From contig NZ_NJGG01000001.1 of the NCBI RefSeq assembly GCF_002224225.1, positions 897,374 to 961,373 of the forward strand: a stretch of 64,000 nucleotides of DNA, in the 5' to 3' direction. The notes under the pieces are model-generated. The model was given only the letters and a program-made list of their open reading frames with translations. It had not been told where the DNA came from and did no database searches. Shown piece by piece: positions 56,940 to 64,000 of this stretch. Within the stretch, counting starts at the first letter, position 1. The number at the start of each line of letters is the position of its first letter. The translations under genes and the position numbers were made by a program. Source of the DNA: Polynucleobacter cosmopolitanus. GTDB taxonomy: Bacteria; Pseudomonadota; Gammaproteobacteria; Burkholderiales; Burkholderiaceae.

Positions 56940-57506
56940 ATGAGTACTGCAATGAAAAGTACTGCAACGAGTTCTCCATCTGACCTAGTTCTTGTCGGGC
57001 ATGTGCTCGACGCTCAAGGGATCAGAGGTTTGGTGAAAATCAAGCCTTATTCAAAAGAGCCCTTAGCTTTATTCTCAGCGCCGCTTGTTTGGTTATCTAA
57101 GCCCCCAGCCTTGGCGGACTTGGCTCGACCTATGGTTGTTAAAACTGCCAAAGAACACAGTGGGCAAATCCTTCTCGGTTTAGAAGACATCAATGATCGC
57201 GATCAAGCCCTTGCTATCAAAGGCATGGCGGTTTACGTGAGTCGTGCCGACTTTCCTGAAGAGGAAGACGATAGTTTCTATTGGGTAGACCTGATTGGTT
57301 TGTCTGTGATCAATGAGCAAGGCCAAACATTGGGCTTGGTTGTTGATCTGATGGACAACGGCGCACAATCTATTTTGTGTGTGCGGCTTGAAGGACAAAA
57401 AGAAGATCGATTGATCCCATTCATTGAATCTGTCATCAAATCAGTCAACAAAGATGCCAATGATCCAGAACGTCAAATCGTTGTGGATTGGCAGTTGGAC
57501 TGGTGA
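56940..57506 (+). CDS. rimM: Ribosome maturation factor RimM
   Basis: A 188-aa 30S assembly factor from the ATG at 56940, which follows GGAGG by five bases. Two earlier in-frame starts (TTG 56925, ATG 56928) overlap that ribosome site. The N-terminal RimM barrel opens VLVGHVLDAQGIRGLVKIKPYS, and the PRC-barrel half has FYWVDLIGLSVINEQGQTLG and LIPFIESVIKSV. It binds S19 and helps mature the 16S 3' domain. Confidence 0.95.
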   Translation: MSTAMKSTATSSPSDLVLVGHVLDAQGIRGLVKIKPYSKEPLALFSAPLVWLSKPPALADLARPMVVKTAKEHSGQILLGLEDINDRDQALAIKGMAVYVSRADFPEEEDDSFYWVDLIGLSVINEQGQTLGLVVDLMDNGAQSILCVRLEGQKEDRLIPFIESVIKSVNKDANDPERQIVVDWQLDW

Positions 57507-57524
57507 TTTCTTTATGATGAAGCC

Positions 57525-58274
57525 ATGCGTTTTGACCTTGTAACCATCTTCCCTGAAATGTTCTCTGCATTGACCTCTTGGGGGATCACGGGCAGAGCTT
57601 TTGAGCAGGGTTTGGCCAGCATCCACACATGGAACCCAAGAGACTTCACGCAAGACGCTAGACGAACTGTTGATGACCGCGCCTATGGTGGTGGCCCTGG
57701 CATGGTCATGATGGCAAAGCCCCTGGAGGACACCCTGGATGCTGTAGCAAAAGATCAAGAAAAATCGGCCAAAAAAGGTCCAGTGATTTTGTTATCTCCT
57801 CAGGGTGAACGATTCAATCAAAAAAAAGCTCAATATATTAAGGATTTAGGAGTTGTGACCCTCTTGTGCGGGCGTTATGAGGCCATTGATCAGCGTTTGG
57901 TTGAGCGCCGCGTGGATGAAGAGCTGAGTTTGGGCGATTTTGTGGTTTCTGGGGGTGAAATACCCGCCATGGCGGTGATGGATGCCGTGATCCGTTTGAT
58001 CCCTGGAGCCCTTGGAGATGCTGATTCTGTGGCCCAAGATAGCTTTATGGAGGGGCTTTTGGACTGTTTTCACTACACCAGGCCCGAAAATTATGAAAAT
58101 TTATTGGTTCCGGACGTGCTTTTAGGCGGACATCACGCTAAAATAGCGGATTACCGTCGGAAACAATCTTTGGAGCTGACGTTAAAGCGACGACCTGATT
58201 TAATTATTCAGGCACGTCAGCAAGGCTTGTTGAGTTCTGCAGATGAAGCTTTTTTAGCCTCTTTGCAAAAATAA
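57525..58274 (+). CDS. trmD: tRNA (guanine37-N1)-methyltransferase
   Basis: A 249-aa SPOUT-fold dimeric enzyme. It begins [13 protein letters not shown], and has [29 protein letters not shown] and the trefoil-knot [15 protein letters not shown]. It makes m1G37 next to the anticodon to prevent +1 frameshifting. A TATGAT hexamer ends seven bases before the ATG, and no ribosome site is seen, though it is most simply read from the rpsP transcript. Confidence 0.97.
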   Translation: MRFDLVTIFPEMFSALTSWGITGRAFEQGLASIHTWNPRDFTQDARRTVDDRAYGGGPGMVMMAKPLEDTLDAVAKDQEKSAKKGPVILLSPQGERFNQKKAQYIKDLGVVTLLCGRYEAIDQRLVERRVDEELSLGDFVVSGGEIPAMAVMDAVIRLIPGALGDADSVAQDSFMEGLLDCFHYTRPENYENLLVPDVLLGGHHAKIADYRRKQSLELTLKRRPDLIIQARQQGLLSSADEAFLASLQK

Positions 58275-58352
58275 AACAGGGTTTTAAACCGCATCCTCTA
58301 CCAAGTCCGTTTATTCGGAATACAACGTTGGTACGATGCTATAGGAGTTGTA

Positions 58353-58739
58353 ATGAACATTATTGAATCAATTGAGCAAGAAGAGATTGCTCGCCTAACA
58401 GCCAATAAAACGCTACCTGCGTTTGCACCTGGCGATACAGTTGTTGTAAACGTTAACGTGGTTGAAGGTACTCGTAAACGTGTGCAGGCTTACGAAGGTG
58501 TTGTGATTGCTAAACGCAATCGTGGTTTGAACTCAAGCTTCATCGTTCGTAAGATTTCATCTGGCGAAGGTATTGAGCGTACATTCCAAACTTACTCACC
58601 ATTGATCGCTAGCGTAGAAGTTAAGCGTCGCGGTGATGTACGTCGTGCTAAGTTGTACTACTTGCGTGATCGTTCTGGTAAATCAGCACGTATCAAAGAG
58701 AAGCTACAAGCTCGTACAAAAGAAGTTGTGGCTGAGTAA
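58353..58739 (+). CDS. rplS: 50S ribosomal protein L19
   Basis: A 128-aa protein at the 30S-50S interface. It has [26 protein letters not shown], the signature [21 protein letters not shown] and [26 protein letters not shown]. It closes the rpsP operon. TAGGAG precedes the ATG, and a terminator follows. Confidence 0.97.
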   Translation: MNIIESIEQEEIARLTANKTLPAFAPGDTVVVNVNVVEGTRKRVQAYEGVVIAKRNRGLNSSFIVRKISSGEGIERTFQTYSPLIASVEVKRRGDVRRAKLYYLRDRSGKSARIKEKLQARTKEVVAE

Positions 58740-58759
58740 TCAGTTGCAATTCTTTATAC

Positions 58760-58791
58760 AAAGGCAGCCTTGGCTGCCTTTGTGCTTTTTA
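58760..58791 (+). terminator. Terminator of the rpsP-rplS operon
   Basis: Perfect arms AAAGGCAGCC and GGCTGCCTTT around TT, followed by GTGCTTTTT. It is 20 bases after the rplS stop. Confidence 0.88.
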
Positions 58792-58831
58792 GGCTCTCAA
58801 GAAATACCAAGCTTCAGATAAACTAGAAATC

Positions 58832-59566
58832 ATGTCACGTTCAACCGATCATTTGCTTAAAGCTTCGAGTGCTTCTCAGTCTATTTTTGACCCAAGAGAA
58901 GTGCCGATCGTGTCGCGCGATAGTCATATGCCTGCTGTTGAACAGAGTTTGTTGACGCCTGATGGATTGCGTCTCAGATTCACTCAGGAGAAGCAGTGGC
59001 AGGCCGAAGTCACTGATGAAAACCGGGCGGCTTTGGCCAGAGAAGGGTCGGTCAAAGCGGGTCGCGGTAATGAGCTGACGCCTGCTGCGGTATTGATTCC
59101 TTTGATCATGTATCAGAATGAATTAAAAATCCTCCTCACACAAAGAACAGCTCATTTGCATGATCATCCAGGCCAAATCAGTTTTCCTGGAGGTCGCTCC
59201 GACCCAGAAGACACTTCAGCCATCGATACGGCATTGCGCGAAGCAGAAGAGGAGATTGGACTGCCAGCTAACAGAGTTGAAGTGCTCGGTTCATTGCCCC
59301 ATTACTTGACTATCACGGGATATCAAGTGACCCCTGTGGTGAGTCTGGTGAATGCAGGACATTCTTATCATCCCGATGAATTTGAGGTGGCCGATATCTT
59401 TGAAGTGCCGATGGCTTATTTGATGAACCCCCATCATCATGAACAAAGAATGTGGCAAAGCCCACAGGGTTATCGTCGTTTTTATGCCATGCCTTATGAA
59501 AATAAGTTCATTTGGGGAGCAACTGCGGGTATGCTACGGAATCTTTATCATTTTTTAAAAGCATGA
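58832..59566 (+). CDS. NUDIX hydrolase, CoA pyrophosphatase type
   Basis: A 244-aa enzyme. The UPF0035/NudL signature LLTQRTAHLHDHPGQISFPGG is immediately followed by the NUDIX box GRSDPED to ALREAEEEIGL, with the usual first glutamate replaced by Asp in the same way as in other NudL proteins. It probably cleaves CoA or acyl-CoA to phosphopantetheine and 3',5'-ADP. An N-terminal extension of about 80 residues precedes the fold. Its stop overlaps the next gene in ATGA. Confidence 0.87.
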   Translation: MSRSTDHLLKASSASQSIFDPREVPIVSRDSHMPAVEQSLLTPDGLRLRFTQEKQWQAEVTDENRAALAREGSVKAGRGNELTPAAVLIPLIMYQNELKILLTQRTAHLHDHPGQISFPGGRSDPEDTSAIDTALREAEEEIGLPANRVEVLGSLPHYLTITGYQVTPVVSLVNAGHSYHPDEFEVADIFEVPMAYLMNPHHHEQRMWQSPQGYRRFYAMPYENKFIWGATAGMLRNLYHFLKA

Positions 59567-60507
59567 CATTTTTCTCAATTCTCTTCGCTCTGATTGCTGA
59601 GCAATACAAGCCAGTTGAAAAAAATCACTGGATTCATCGCATCACCCATGGCTGGTTAGATTTCATTGTCAAAAATATCGACACTGGCGCAGAGCGCAGT
59701 GGTCGATTAGCTTGTTTGGCTGCCTTGATTCCTCCAGTCGTTCTGGTCTTGGCCATCCACATTGTTTTGCTTGCCACTCAACCGATGTTGGCGTTCATTT
59801 GGAACGTGCTGATTGTTTATTTATTTTTAGGATTCAGACAATTCAGTCATCCATTCACGGCCATTCATGAAGCCTTGCTTGAGCGTGATCTAGATACAGC
59901 GCGAAAGCTACTTGCTGAGTGGCAGGGCGCAGGTATTAACACTGAAACCATGAGTGAATCTGAGGTGATTCGTTTAACTCTTGAGCAAGCCATCATTGGC
60001 GCTCACCGACATGTATTTGGACCAATCTTTTGGTTCATGTTGCCGTTTGGTCCTGCTGGGGTGGTTTTATATCGCTTGAGTGAAACAGCTGCGCAACGTT
60101 GGCCTTCTCAGGCAAGCAGTTCTTTGGCCAGTGCGGCCCGAAGTTTGTTCCAGGTGATTGATTGGATACCTGTGAGATTAACTGCGATTGGTTTTGCCAT
60201 CGTGGGTAATTTTGAAGATGCGATTTACGGCTGGCGCTTTCATTTGCGTAAATGGAGCAATGAACTTGAGGCCATCATTTTGGCTGCGGGCGCCGGTGCA
60301 TTGGGTGTTCGCTTAGGTGCGCCATTGCCTGAACCAGACAGCGATGAGGCCTTGCGTATGGCTGAATCAGGAGAGCCACCGATTTACGATTTAGGTATTG
60401 AAGCTTCTTTGCGCAGTTTGCGCTCTGCGGTTGGCCTGGTTTGGCGCGCAGTGATTCTTTGGTTAACGCTGATTGCTTTGATGACTATTTCAGTTTGGCT
60501 TGGATAG
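59563..60507 (+). CDS. CobD/CbiB-like integral membrane protein
   Basis: A 314-aa inner-membrane protein with about four to five hydrophobic segments. LIAEQYKPVEKNHWIHRITHGWLD at the N-terminus, FWFMLPFGPAGVVLYRLSETAAQRW and WIPVRLTAIGFAIVGNFEDAIYGWR match the CobD/CbiB family (adenosylcobinamide-phosphate synthase) and its AmpE-like relatives. No other cobalamin gene is in the window, so a role in cobamide synthesis is unproven. The ATG at 59563 lies in the NUDIX stop. The 3' end overlaps rsgA by 23 bases. Confidence 0.84.
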   Translation: MTFFSILFALIAEQYKPVEKNHWIHRITHGWLDFIVKNIDTGAERSGRLACLAALIPPVVLVLAIHIVLLATQPMLAFIWNVLIVYLFLGFRQFSHPFTAIHEALLERDLDTARKLLAEWQGAGINTETMSESEVIRLTLEQAIIGAHRHVFGPIFWFMLPFGPAGVVLYRLSETAAQRWPSQASSSLASAARSLFQVIDWIPVRLTAIGFAIVGNFEDAIYGWRFHLRKWSNELEAIILAAGAGALGVRLGAPLPEPDSDEALRMAESGEPPIYDLGIEASLRSLRSAVGLVWRAVILWLTLIALMTISVWLG

Positions 60508-61459
60508 TATCTGCGTTGTGGGATTCGTGTCGCAACTGACGAAATAATTCCACACGCTGTGCTGAGATCGTCCCTGCATCTACAGCTGATCTAACAACGC
60601 AGCCAGGTTCATCACCATGGCTGCAGTTATGAAACTTGCATTTGCCCAGCAAGGGCCTGAACTCAATAAAAGCATGTTGTAGCTCGCTCTCTGAGAGGTG
60701 AGCTAAACCAAATTCTTGAAACCCTGGTGAATCAATCAGTGCGCCAGCAAAAGAGTTGGTGGAGGTGGTTTCGGCAGAAGTACTTTCTTTAGCGGGTGGT
60801 AAATCGTAATAACGACAAGCAGTGGTGGTGTGTTTGCCGCTGTCTAACTTCTTGGAATGTTCTTGAGTTTGCGCTGCGGCATCAGGTATTAAAGCATTCA
60901 AGAGGGTAGATTTACCCATGCCTGATTGGCCAACCAATACTGATACACGACCCTGAACATGCGGTAGTAGAGCTTCTACTGATGCAGGATCATGTTTCAC
61001 AGACATTTCGTGAACAGGATATCCCATCGCAATATATGGCTCGAGCATCTTGCGTGCAGCCGGCAATTTATTAGGAAGATCGCATTTATTGAGAATGATT
61101 CTAGGGATGATGCCGGCAGTCTCAGCGGCGATCACTGCGCGACCTAAAAGGTCTGGAGAAAAGCCTGGCTCAGTGGCAAGTACGATCAAGATCTGATCAA
61201 CATTACTAGCAATTGATTTGCTTTTATAAGCATCTGAGCGGTACAAAAGATTTTTACGTTCAACAATTTTTTCAATGACCGCTTGCTCAGGTCCAGTCTC
61301 TTGAACTTCCAAGATGTCTCCAACTGCACCCAAATGTTGTTTTCCGCGGGAGGTGACTTGATACAGAGCTTGTGGGCTGATATCTGCTTGGCCCTCAATT
61401 GCTCTGGCCAAATAATGTCGGCCATAGGATGCAACTAGGAGGGCTTTGAATGATTTCAT
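60485..61459 (-). CDS. rsgA: Ribosome small-subunit-dependent GTPase A
   Basis: Circularly permuted GTPase of 324 aa. An N-terminal OB fold precedes the GTPase domain in the order NKCDLP (G4), GQSGMGKST (G1, about 178-186) and DSPGFQEFGL (G3). The C-terminal zinc site reads CKFHNCSHGDEPGC. It releases from mature 30S subunits on GTP hydrolysis. A Ser/Thr-rich insert (AKESTSAETTSTNS) lies between the HTTT switch and G3, longer than usual. The ATG at 61459 is preferred over the TTG one codon earlier. Confidence 0.95.
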   Translation of the reverse strand: MKSFKALLVASYGRHYLARAIEGQADISPQALYQVTSRGKQHLGAVGDILEVQETGPEQAVIEKIVERKNLLYRSDAYKSKSIASNVDQILIVLATEPGFSPDLLGRAVIAAETAGIIPRIILNKCDLPNKLPAARKMLEPYIAMGYPVHEMSVKHDPASVEALLPHVQGRVSVLVGQSGMGKSTLLNALIPDAAAQTQEHSKKLDSGKHTTTACRYYDLPPAKESTSAETTSTNSFAGALIDSPGFQEFGLAHLSESELQHAFIEFRPLLGKCKFHNCSHGDEPGCVVRSAVDAGTISAQRVELFRQLRHESHNADTIQAKLK

Positions 61460-61463
61460 CAAA

Positions 61464-62720
61464 CTATCTTACTGCCATACTTTGTAAATGAGCAATGCGC
61501 AGAGGAGCCGGTGGGTGGGAATCGTAAAACTTTGAATAAAGCGGATCAGGTGTGAGCGTTGCTGCATTGTCTTGATACAACTTAACCAAAGCAGTGATCA
61601 GATCACTGGCTGAAGATTTTTCTGCAGCAAAAGCATCTGCCTCATATTCATGTTTGCGAGAGCCCATACTGTTGATTGGAGTCAAAAAGAAACCGAATAC
61701 AGGCAAGACCAAGCTGAACAATGCCAAGGCCAAACCAGCGTTATAACCGTTCATGTCTGGAGTGATTCCAAGGCTCAAGTAGAACCATGCTTTGGTTGAA
61801 ATCCATCCCAATAAAGCCAGCACCAAAAAGCTCAAAGCAAATGACTGAATCAAACGTTTACGGATATGTTGGCGCTTGAAGTGGCCTAATTCATGAGCCA
61901 AGACCGCTTCAATTTCTTGTGGATTCAAACGCTCAATCAAAGTATCAAAAAACACAATTCGTTTTGCTTTGCCCATGCCCGTGAAATAAGCATTGCCATG
62001 AGCGCTGCGCTTGCTGCCATCCATGATGAAAAGACCTTGACTGGTGAAGTCACAACGCTTGAGTAAGTCTTCAATGCGATCTTTCAATGGGCCATCTTCG
62101 AGCGGTTTAAATTTATTGAACAAGGGGGCAATGAAGGTCGGAAATAACCACAGTAACAATGCATTGAATGCCACCCACACAAACCACGTCCAGACCCACC
62201 AATACTGACCAGCTTCAGTCATCAGCGTCAGAACAACCCACAAGAGTGGGAGGCCGATGGCAAGACCCAACAAAATACCTTTGAACATATCAACAAAAAA
62301 CAAGGTTGGTGTCATTCGATTGAAGCCAAATTTTTCTTCGATGCCGAACTGACGGTGCCATGAAAATGGCAAATCAATGATGCCCGTGATCAAGCTGATG
62401 GAAACCAACAATGCTATTTGCTGAGGAATGCCTGGCCCCATTAAATCCAAGGTGAAGTCATGCATCAGTTGTAGTCCGCCCAGCAGGGTAAAGCCAATCA
62501 AAATAGCGACTGATAATGCGATCTCAAATAAACCAAGACGTAATTTGGTCATGGTGTAGTCGGCTGCTTTGTGGTGATCGGTGATGGTTACTTTGCTGGC
62601 AAATTCTGCTGGAACCTGATCGCGATGCAATGCAATGTGCCGCATATGTCGAGAGGCCAAGTAGTAACGGGTGGCAACGCTGAGGGCTAAGCCCAAAAGA
62701 AAGATCAAAGTGAATGTCAT
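61464..62720 (-). CDS. M48 family zinc metallopeptidase (Ste24-like)
   Basis: A 418-aa inner-membrane protease with about seven helices. The zinc motif HELGHFKRQH (HExxH) lies in the C-terminal half, with the third ligand glutamate in SRKHEYEADAFA. PIMDGSKRSAHGNAYFTG-like wording (FIMDGSKRSAHGNAYFTGMG in part) matches CAAX prenyl protease 1/Ste24 homologues. Bacteria lack prenylated CAAX proteins, so it probably removes damaged or unfolded membrane proteins. rsgA starts five bases downstream, forming an operon. Confidence 0.92.
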   Translation of the reverse strand: MTFTLIFLLGLALSVATRYYLASRHMRHIALHRDQVPAEFASKVTITDHHKAADYTMTKLRLGLFEIALSVAILIGFTLLGGLQLMHDFTLDLMGPGIPQQIALLVSISLITGIIDLPFSWHRQFGIEEKFGFNRMTPTLFFVDMFKGILLGLAIGLPLLWVVLTLMTEAGQYWWVWTWFVWVAFNALLLWLFPTFIAPLFNKFKPLEDGPLKDRIEDLLKRCDFTSQGLFIMDGSKRSAHGNAYFTGMGKAKRIVFFDTLIERLNPQEIEAVLAHELGHFKRQHIRKRLIQSFALSFLVLALLGWISTKAWFYLSLGITPDMNGYNAGLALALFSLVLPVFGFFLTPINSMGSRKHEYEADAFAAEKSSASDLITALVKLYQDNAATLTPDPLYSKFYDSHPPAPLRIAHLQSMAVR

Positions 62721-62826
62721 GAGTTCGCTAAAAATGTTGAGAACCTGATGGAAGATTCTAAATAATGAAGCTATTTTTACACAACTATGACATCGGGTAA
62801 TAAAGGGCCTGCCTGCATAGCAGGCA

Positions 62827-63786
62827 TTAGAAACTCGCAGCTATACCAATTGAAGTACCTTGGACATTTTGACCAAATTGAAACCTGAACATCAAGCGAA
62901 TTCTGGTCAGAATCGGGTCTGATTCTCTGCGGTCCAATTCAATCCCTGTGCCAACGGATGTCAGAGAATTAAAGCCAAGAGATCCCCGCATATCACCTAA
63001 AAATTGGGTATGAGCCAATTCAAGTACATGGCGAATCGGGATATCAAAAAATCTCATGGATGTCGGCGTTCGACTGCGAGACCATAAACTGAAGCTTTGA
63101 GAATCTGAATGTCCTCTGACCGCGGCTGAGCTGTCAAAGCTGTTCAATGGAATATAGGTGAAGCGAGCTTCAAAATCAATTTCTCGCTCAGGTTTGTAGT
63201 TTTCATAATCCAGCATCAGTGAGCCGCCAGCACCGTACACATTTAAGCGACCTCGATTCAAAAAATCAAGATTTTTACCCGTGCGATCTTCAAGTGCTCG
63301 ATTAAAGATGGAGGCATCACTTTCAAGGTGGCCGAGTGTGACGTTGAATATGGGGCGAAAACGAAATTCTTTGGTGACATTAAAGTCCCAGCCAATGCCA
63401 CCAGTTCCAGAAATACTGTTCCAGCGAACGGGTAGGAGGGTTGATGAATCAGCCGTTCCTGCGTTAAAAGATGGGTCGTATCGATTAATTGCCACAGTCC
63501 CTTCGAGGTAAAGCGGTACTTGTTCACTGATTCTGTCACCGCCTCCAAAAGAAATCATTTTTAAAGCAGGATTGTTGGTGGATTTATCGGTGATGGACAG
63601 AGAGCCCGTGGTGACGTCAGGCGTCAAAGAGTAGCCCATGATCAACATCATTGAGTTGGCTTTTTTCTGCAGGTCCTCTGTGAAACTCAGAGCTGTTTGT
63701 GCGCTCGCTAAGCAGGTGTGAGTTGCCCCATAAATGATGAGGGCTTTTAAGCTAGCGAGGATTGTGCTGTGAAGGCGCAAGGTCAT
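62827..63786 (-). CDS. Exported outer-membrane beta-barrel protein
   Basis: A 319-aa protein with a signal peptide ending about residue 29 (CLASA-Q). The mature part has many alternating strands and glycine/aromatic pairs, and ends in GIAASF with the terminal phenylalanine expected for BAM-assembled barrels. I recall similar wording in solitary autotransporter-like barrel proteins, but cannot name a function. A second barrel C-terminus lies just upstream on the same strand, so the two may be paralogues or partners. Stop at 62827 overlaps a small weak hairpin. Confidence 0.8.
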   Translation of the reverse strand: MTLRLHSTILASLKALIIYGATHTCLASAQTALSFTEDLQKKANSMMLIMGYSLTPDVTTGSLSITDKSTNNPALKMISFGGGDRISEQVPLYLEGTVAINRYDPSFNAGTADSSTLLPVRWNSISGTGGIGWDFNVTKEFRFRPIFNVTLGHLESDASIFNRALEDRTGKNLDFLNRGRLNVYGAGGSLMLDYENYKPEREIDFEARFTYIPLNSFDSSAAVRGHSDSQSFSLWSRSRTPTSMRFFDIPIRHVLELAHTQFLGDMRGSLGFNSLTSVGTGIELDRRESDPILTRIRLMFRFQFGQNVQGTSIGIAASF

Positions 63787-63854
63787 TATTTTAAGAACTA
63801 TCAGTGATACTTTTATTGAGGTATTTTAACTTCGAACAACTCGCTCACTGTTGT

Positions 63855-64000
63855 TTAGAAATTAAAGCCCATGCCAAAGCTGAGGCCGCCGAGTTTTGTT
63901 TTTTGTAAAGGTTCGCCTGCTTTCATATCGTAATAGAGGGTGCGATAACCCAGCATCATATCTCCCCATCGGTAGGCTTTGCCAATACCAACCATTGCTT
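63855..64000 (-). CDS. Outer-membrane barrel protein, C-terminal fragment (cut by window)
   Basis: Only the last 48 codons lie in the window. Reading backward from TAA (63855-63857), the end is GLSFGMGFNF, preceded by GKAYRWGDMMLGYRTLYYDM: two amphipathic strands, a turn and a terminal phenylalanine, the mark of an outer-membrane barrel. It is 68 bases upstream of the other barrel gene on the same strand. The rest of the gene is outside the window. Confidence 0.7.
   Translation of the reverse strand, partial: AMVGIGKAYRWGDMMLGYRTLYYDMKAGEPLQKTKLGGLSFGMGFNF

Noticed and set aside
62811-62825. Small hairpin GCCTGC/GCAGGC near the barrel gene stop
   Set aside because: Six bp with a 3-base loop; the T-run after it on the minus strand is short and interrupted.
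1-64000. Mobile elements, CRISPR arrays, tRNA and rRNA genes
   Set aside because: No transposase, integrase, direct repeat array, cloverleaf (except tmRNA) or rRNA sequence was recognised in the window.

Overview
The window reads as chromosomal DNA of a small-genome, AT-leaning betaproteobacterium of the Burkholderiaceae, most like the freshwater genus Polynucleobacter. The grounds are protein relatedness and gene order recognised from memory (gyrA-serC-pheA-hisC-tyrA-aroA-cmk-rpsA-ihfB-lapAB-hldA-hldD, rpsP-rimM-trmD-rplS, etfBA plus an acyl-CoA dehydrogenase), a one-piece tmRNA with tag ANDERFALAA, and very short gaps. No search could be run, so the genus is an inference. Coding density is very high and no gap between genes exceeds 300 bases. 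I see no tRNA, rRNA, insertion sequence, prophage or CRISPR array.

Region by region: 1-3.5 kb holds a tungstate ABC importer (tupABC, minus strand) facing a ModE-like one-component regulator. 3.5-5.7 kb is a Hanks-type kinase fused to a universal-stress-protein domain, followed upstream by a metallophosphoesterase. 5.8-8.8 kb is a copper acquisition locus: DUF2946 protein, OprC-like TonB receptor, PCu(A)C chaperone. 8.9-24.4 kb is mixed housekeeping: ilvD, a YhiN flavoprotein, a beta-CASP nuclease, a LOG-family enzyme, crcB, a monooxygenase-like protein, a transglutaminase, trhP, an RsuA-family pseudouridine synthase, a K+/H+ antiporter, uup, a ferric-reductase-like flavoprotein and a TDT exporter. 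24.4-27.2 kb has a Fur-box-controlled hemS, ssrA and a secreted protein resembling Bacillus Tgl transglutaminase. 27.2-33 kb carries a methyltransferase, mnmH, chrA, gph, ubiG and an OmpA-family protein on the minus strand.

33-49 kb is a long plus-strand superoperon in which gyrA runs into serine and aromatic amino acid biosynthesis (serC, pheA, hisC, tyrA, aroA), then a FAD oxidoreductase, cmk, rpsA, ihfB, the LPS-assembly regulators lapA/lapB, and heptose synthesis genes hldA/hldD. Many junctions overlap by a few bases, which implies translational coupling. 49-64 kb has comEA, cysM, mltB, an ETF/acyl-CoA dehydrogenase operon, two small envelope proteins, the rpsP-rimM-trmD-rplS ribosome operon, a NUDIX enzyme, a CobD/CbiB-like membrane protein, rsgA, an M48 protease and two outer-membrane barrel proteins, the last cut by the window edge.

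The least explained items are the Tgl-like secreted protein (26005-27159), the kinase-USP fusion with its phosphoesterase neighbour (3530-5722), and several strong palindromes in divergent or intercistronic regions (1512-1541, 2461-2480, 6212-6256, 23355-23376, 24370-24395, 45009-45037). I do not see a clearly new multigene defence or mobile system.
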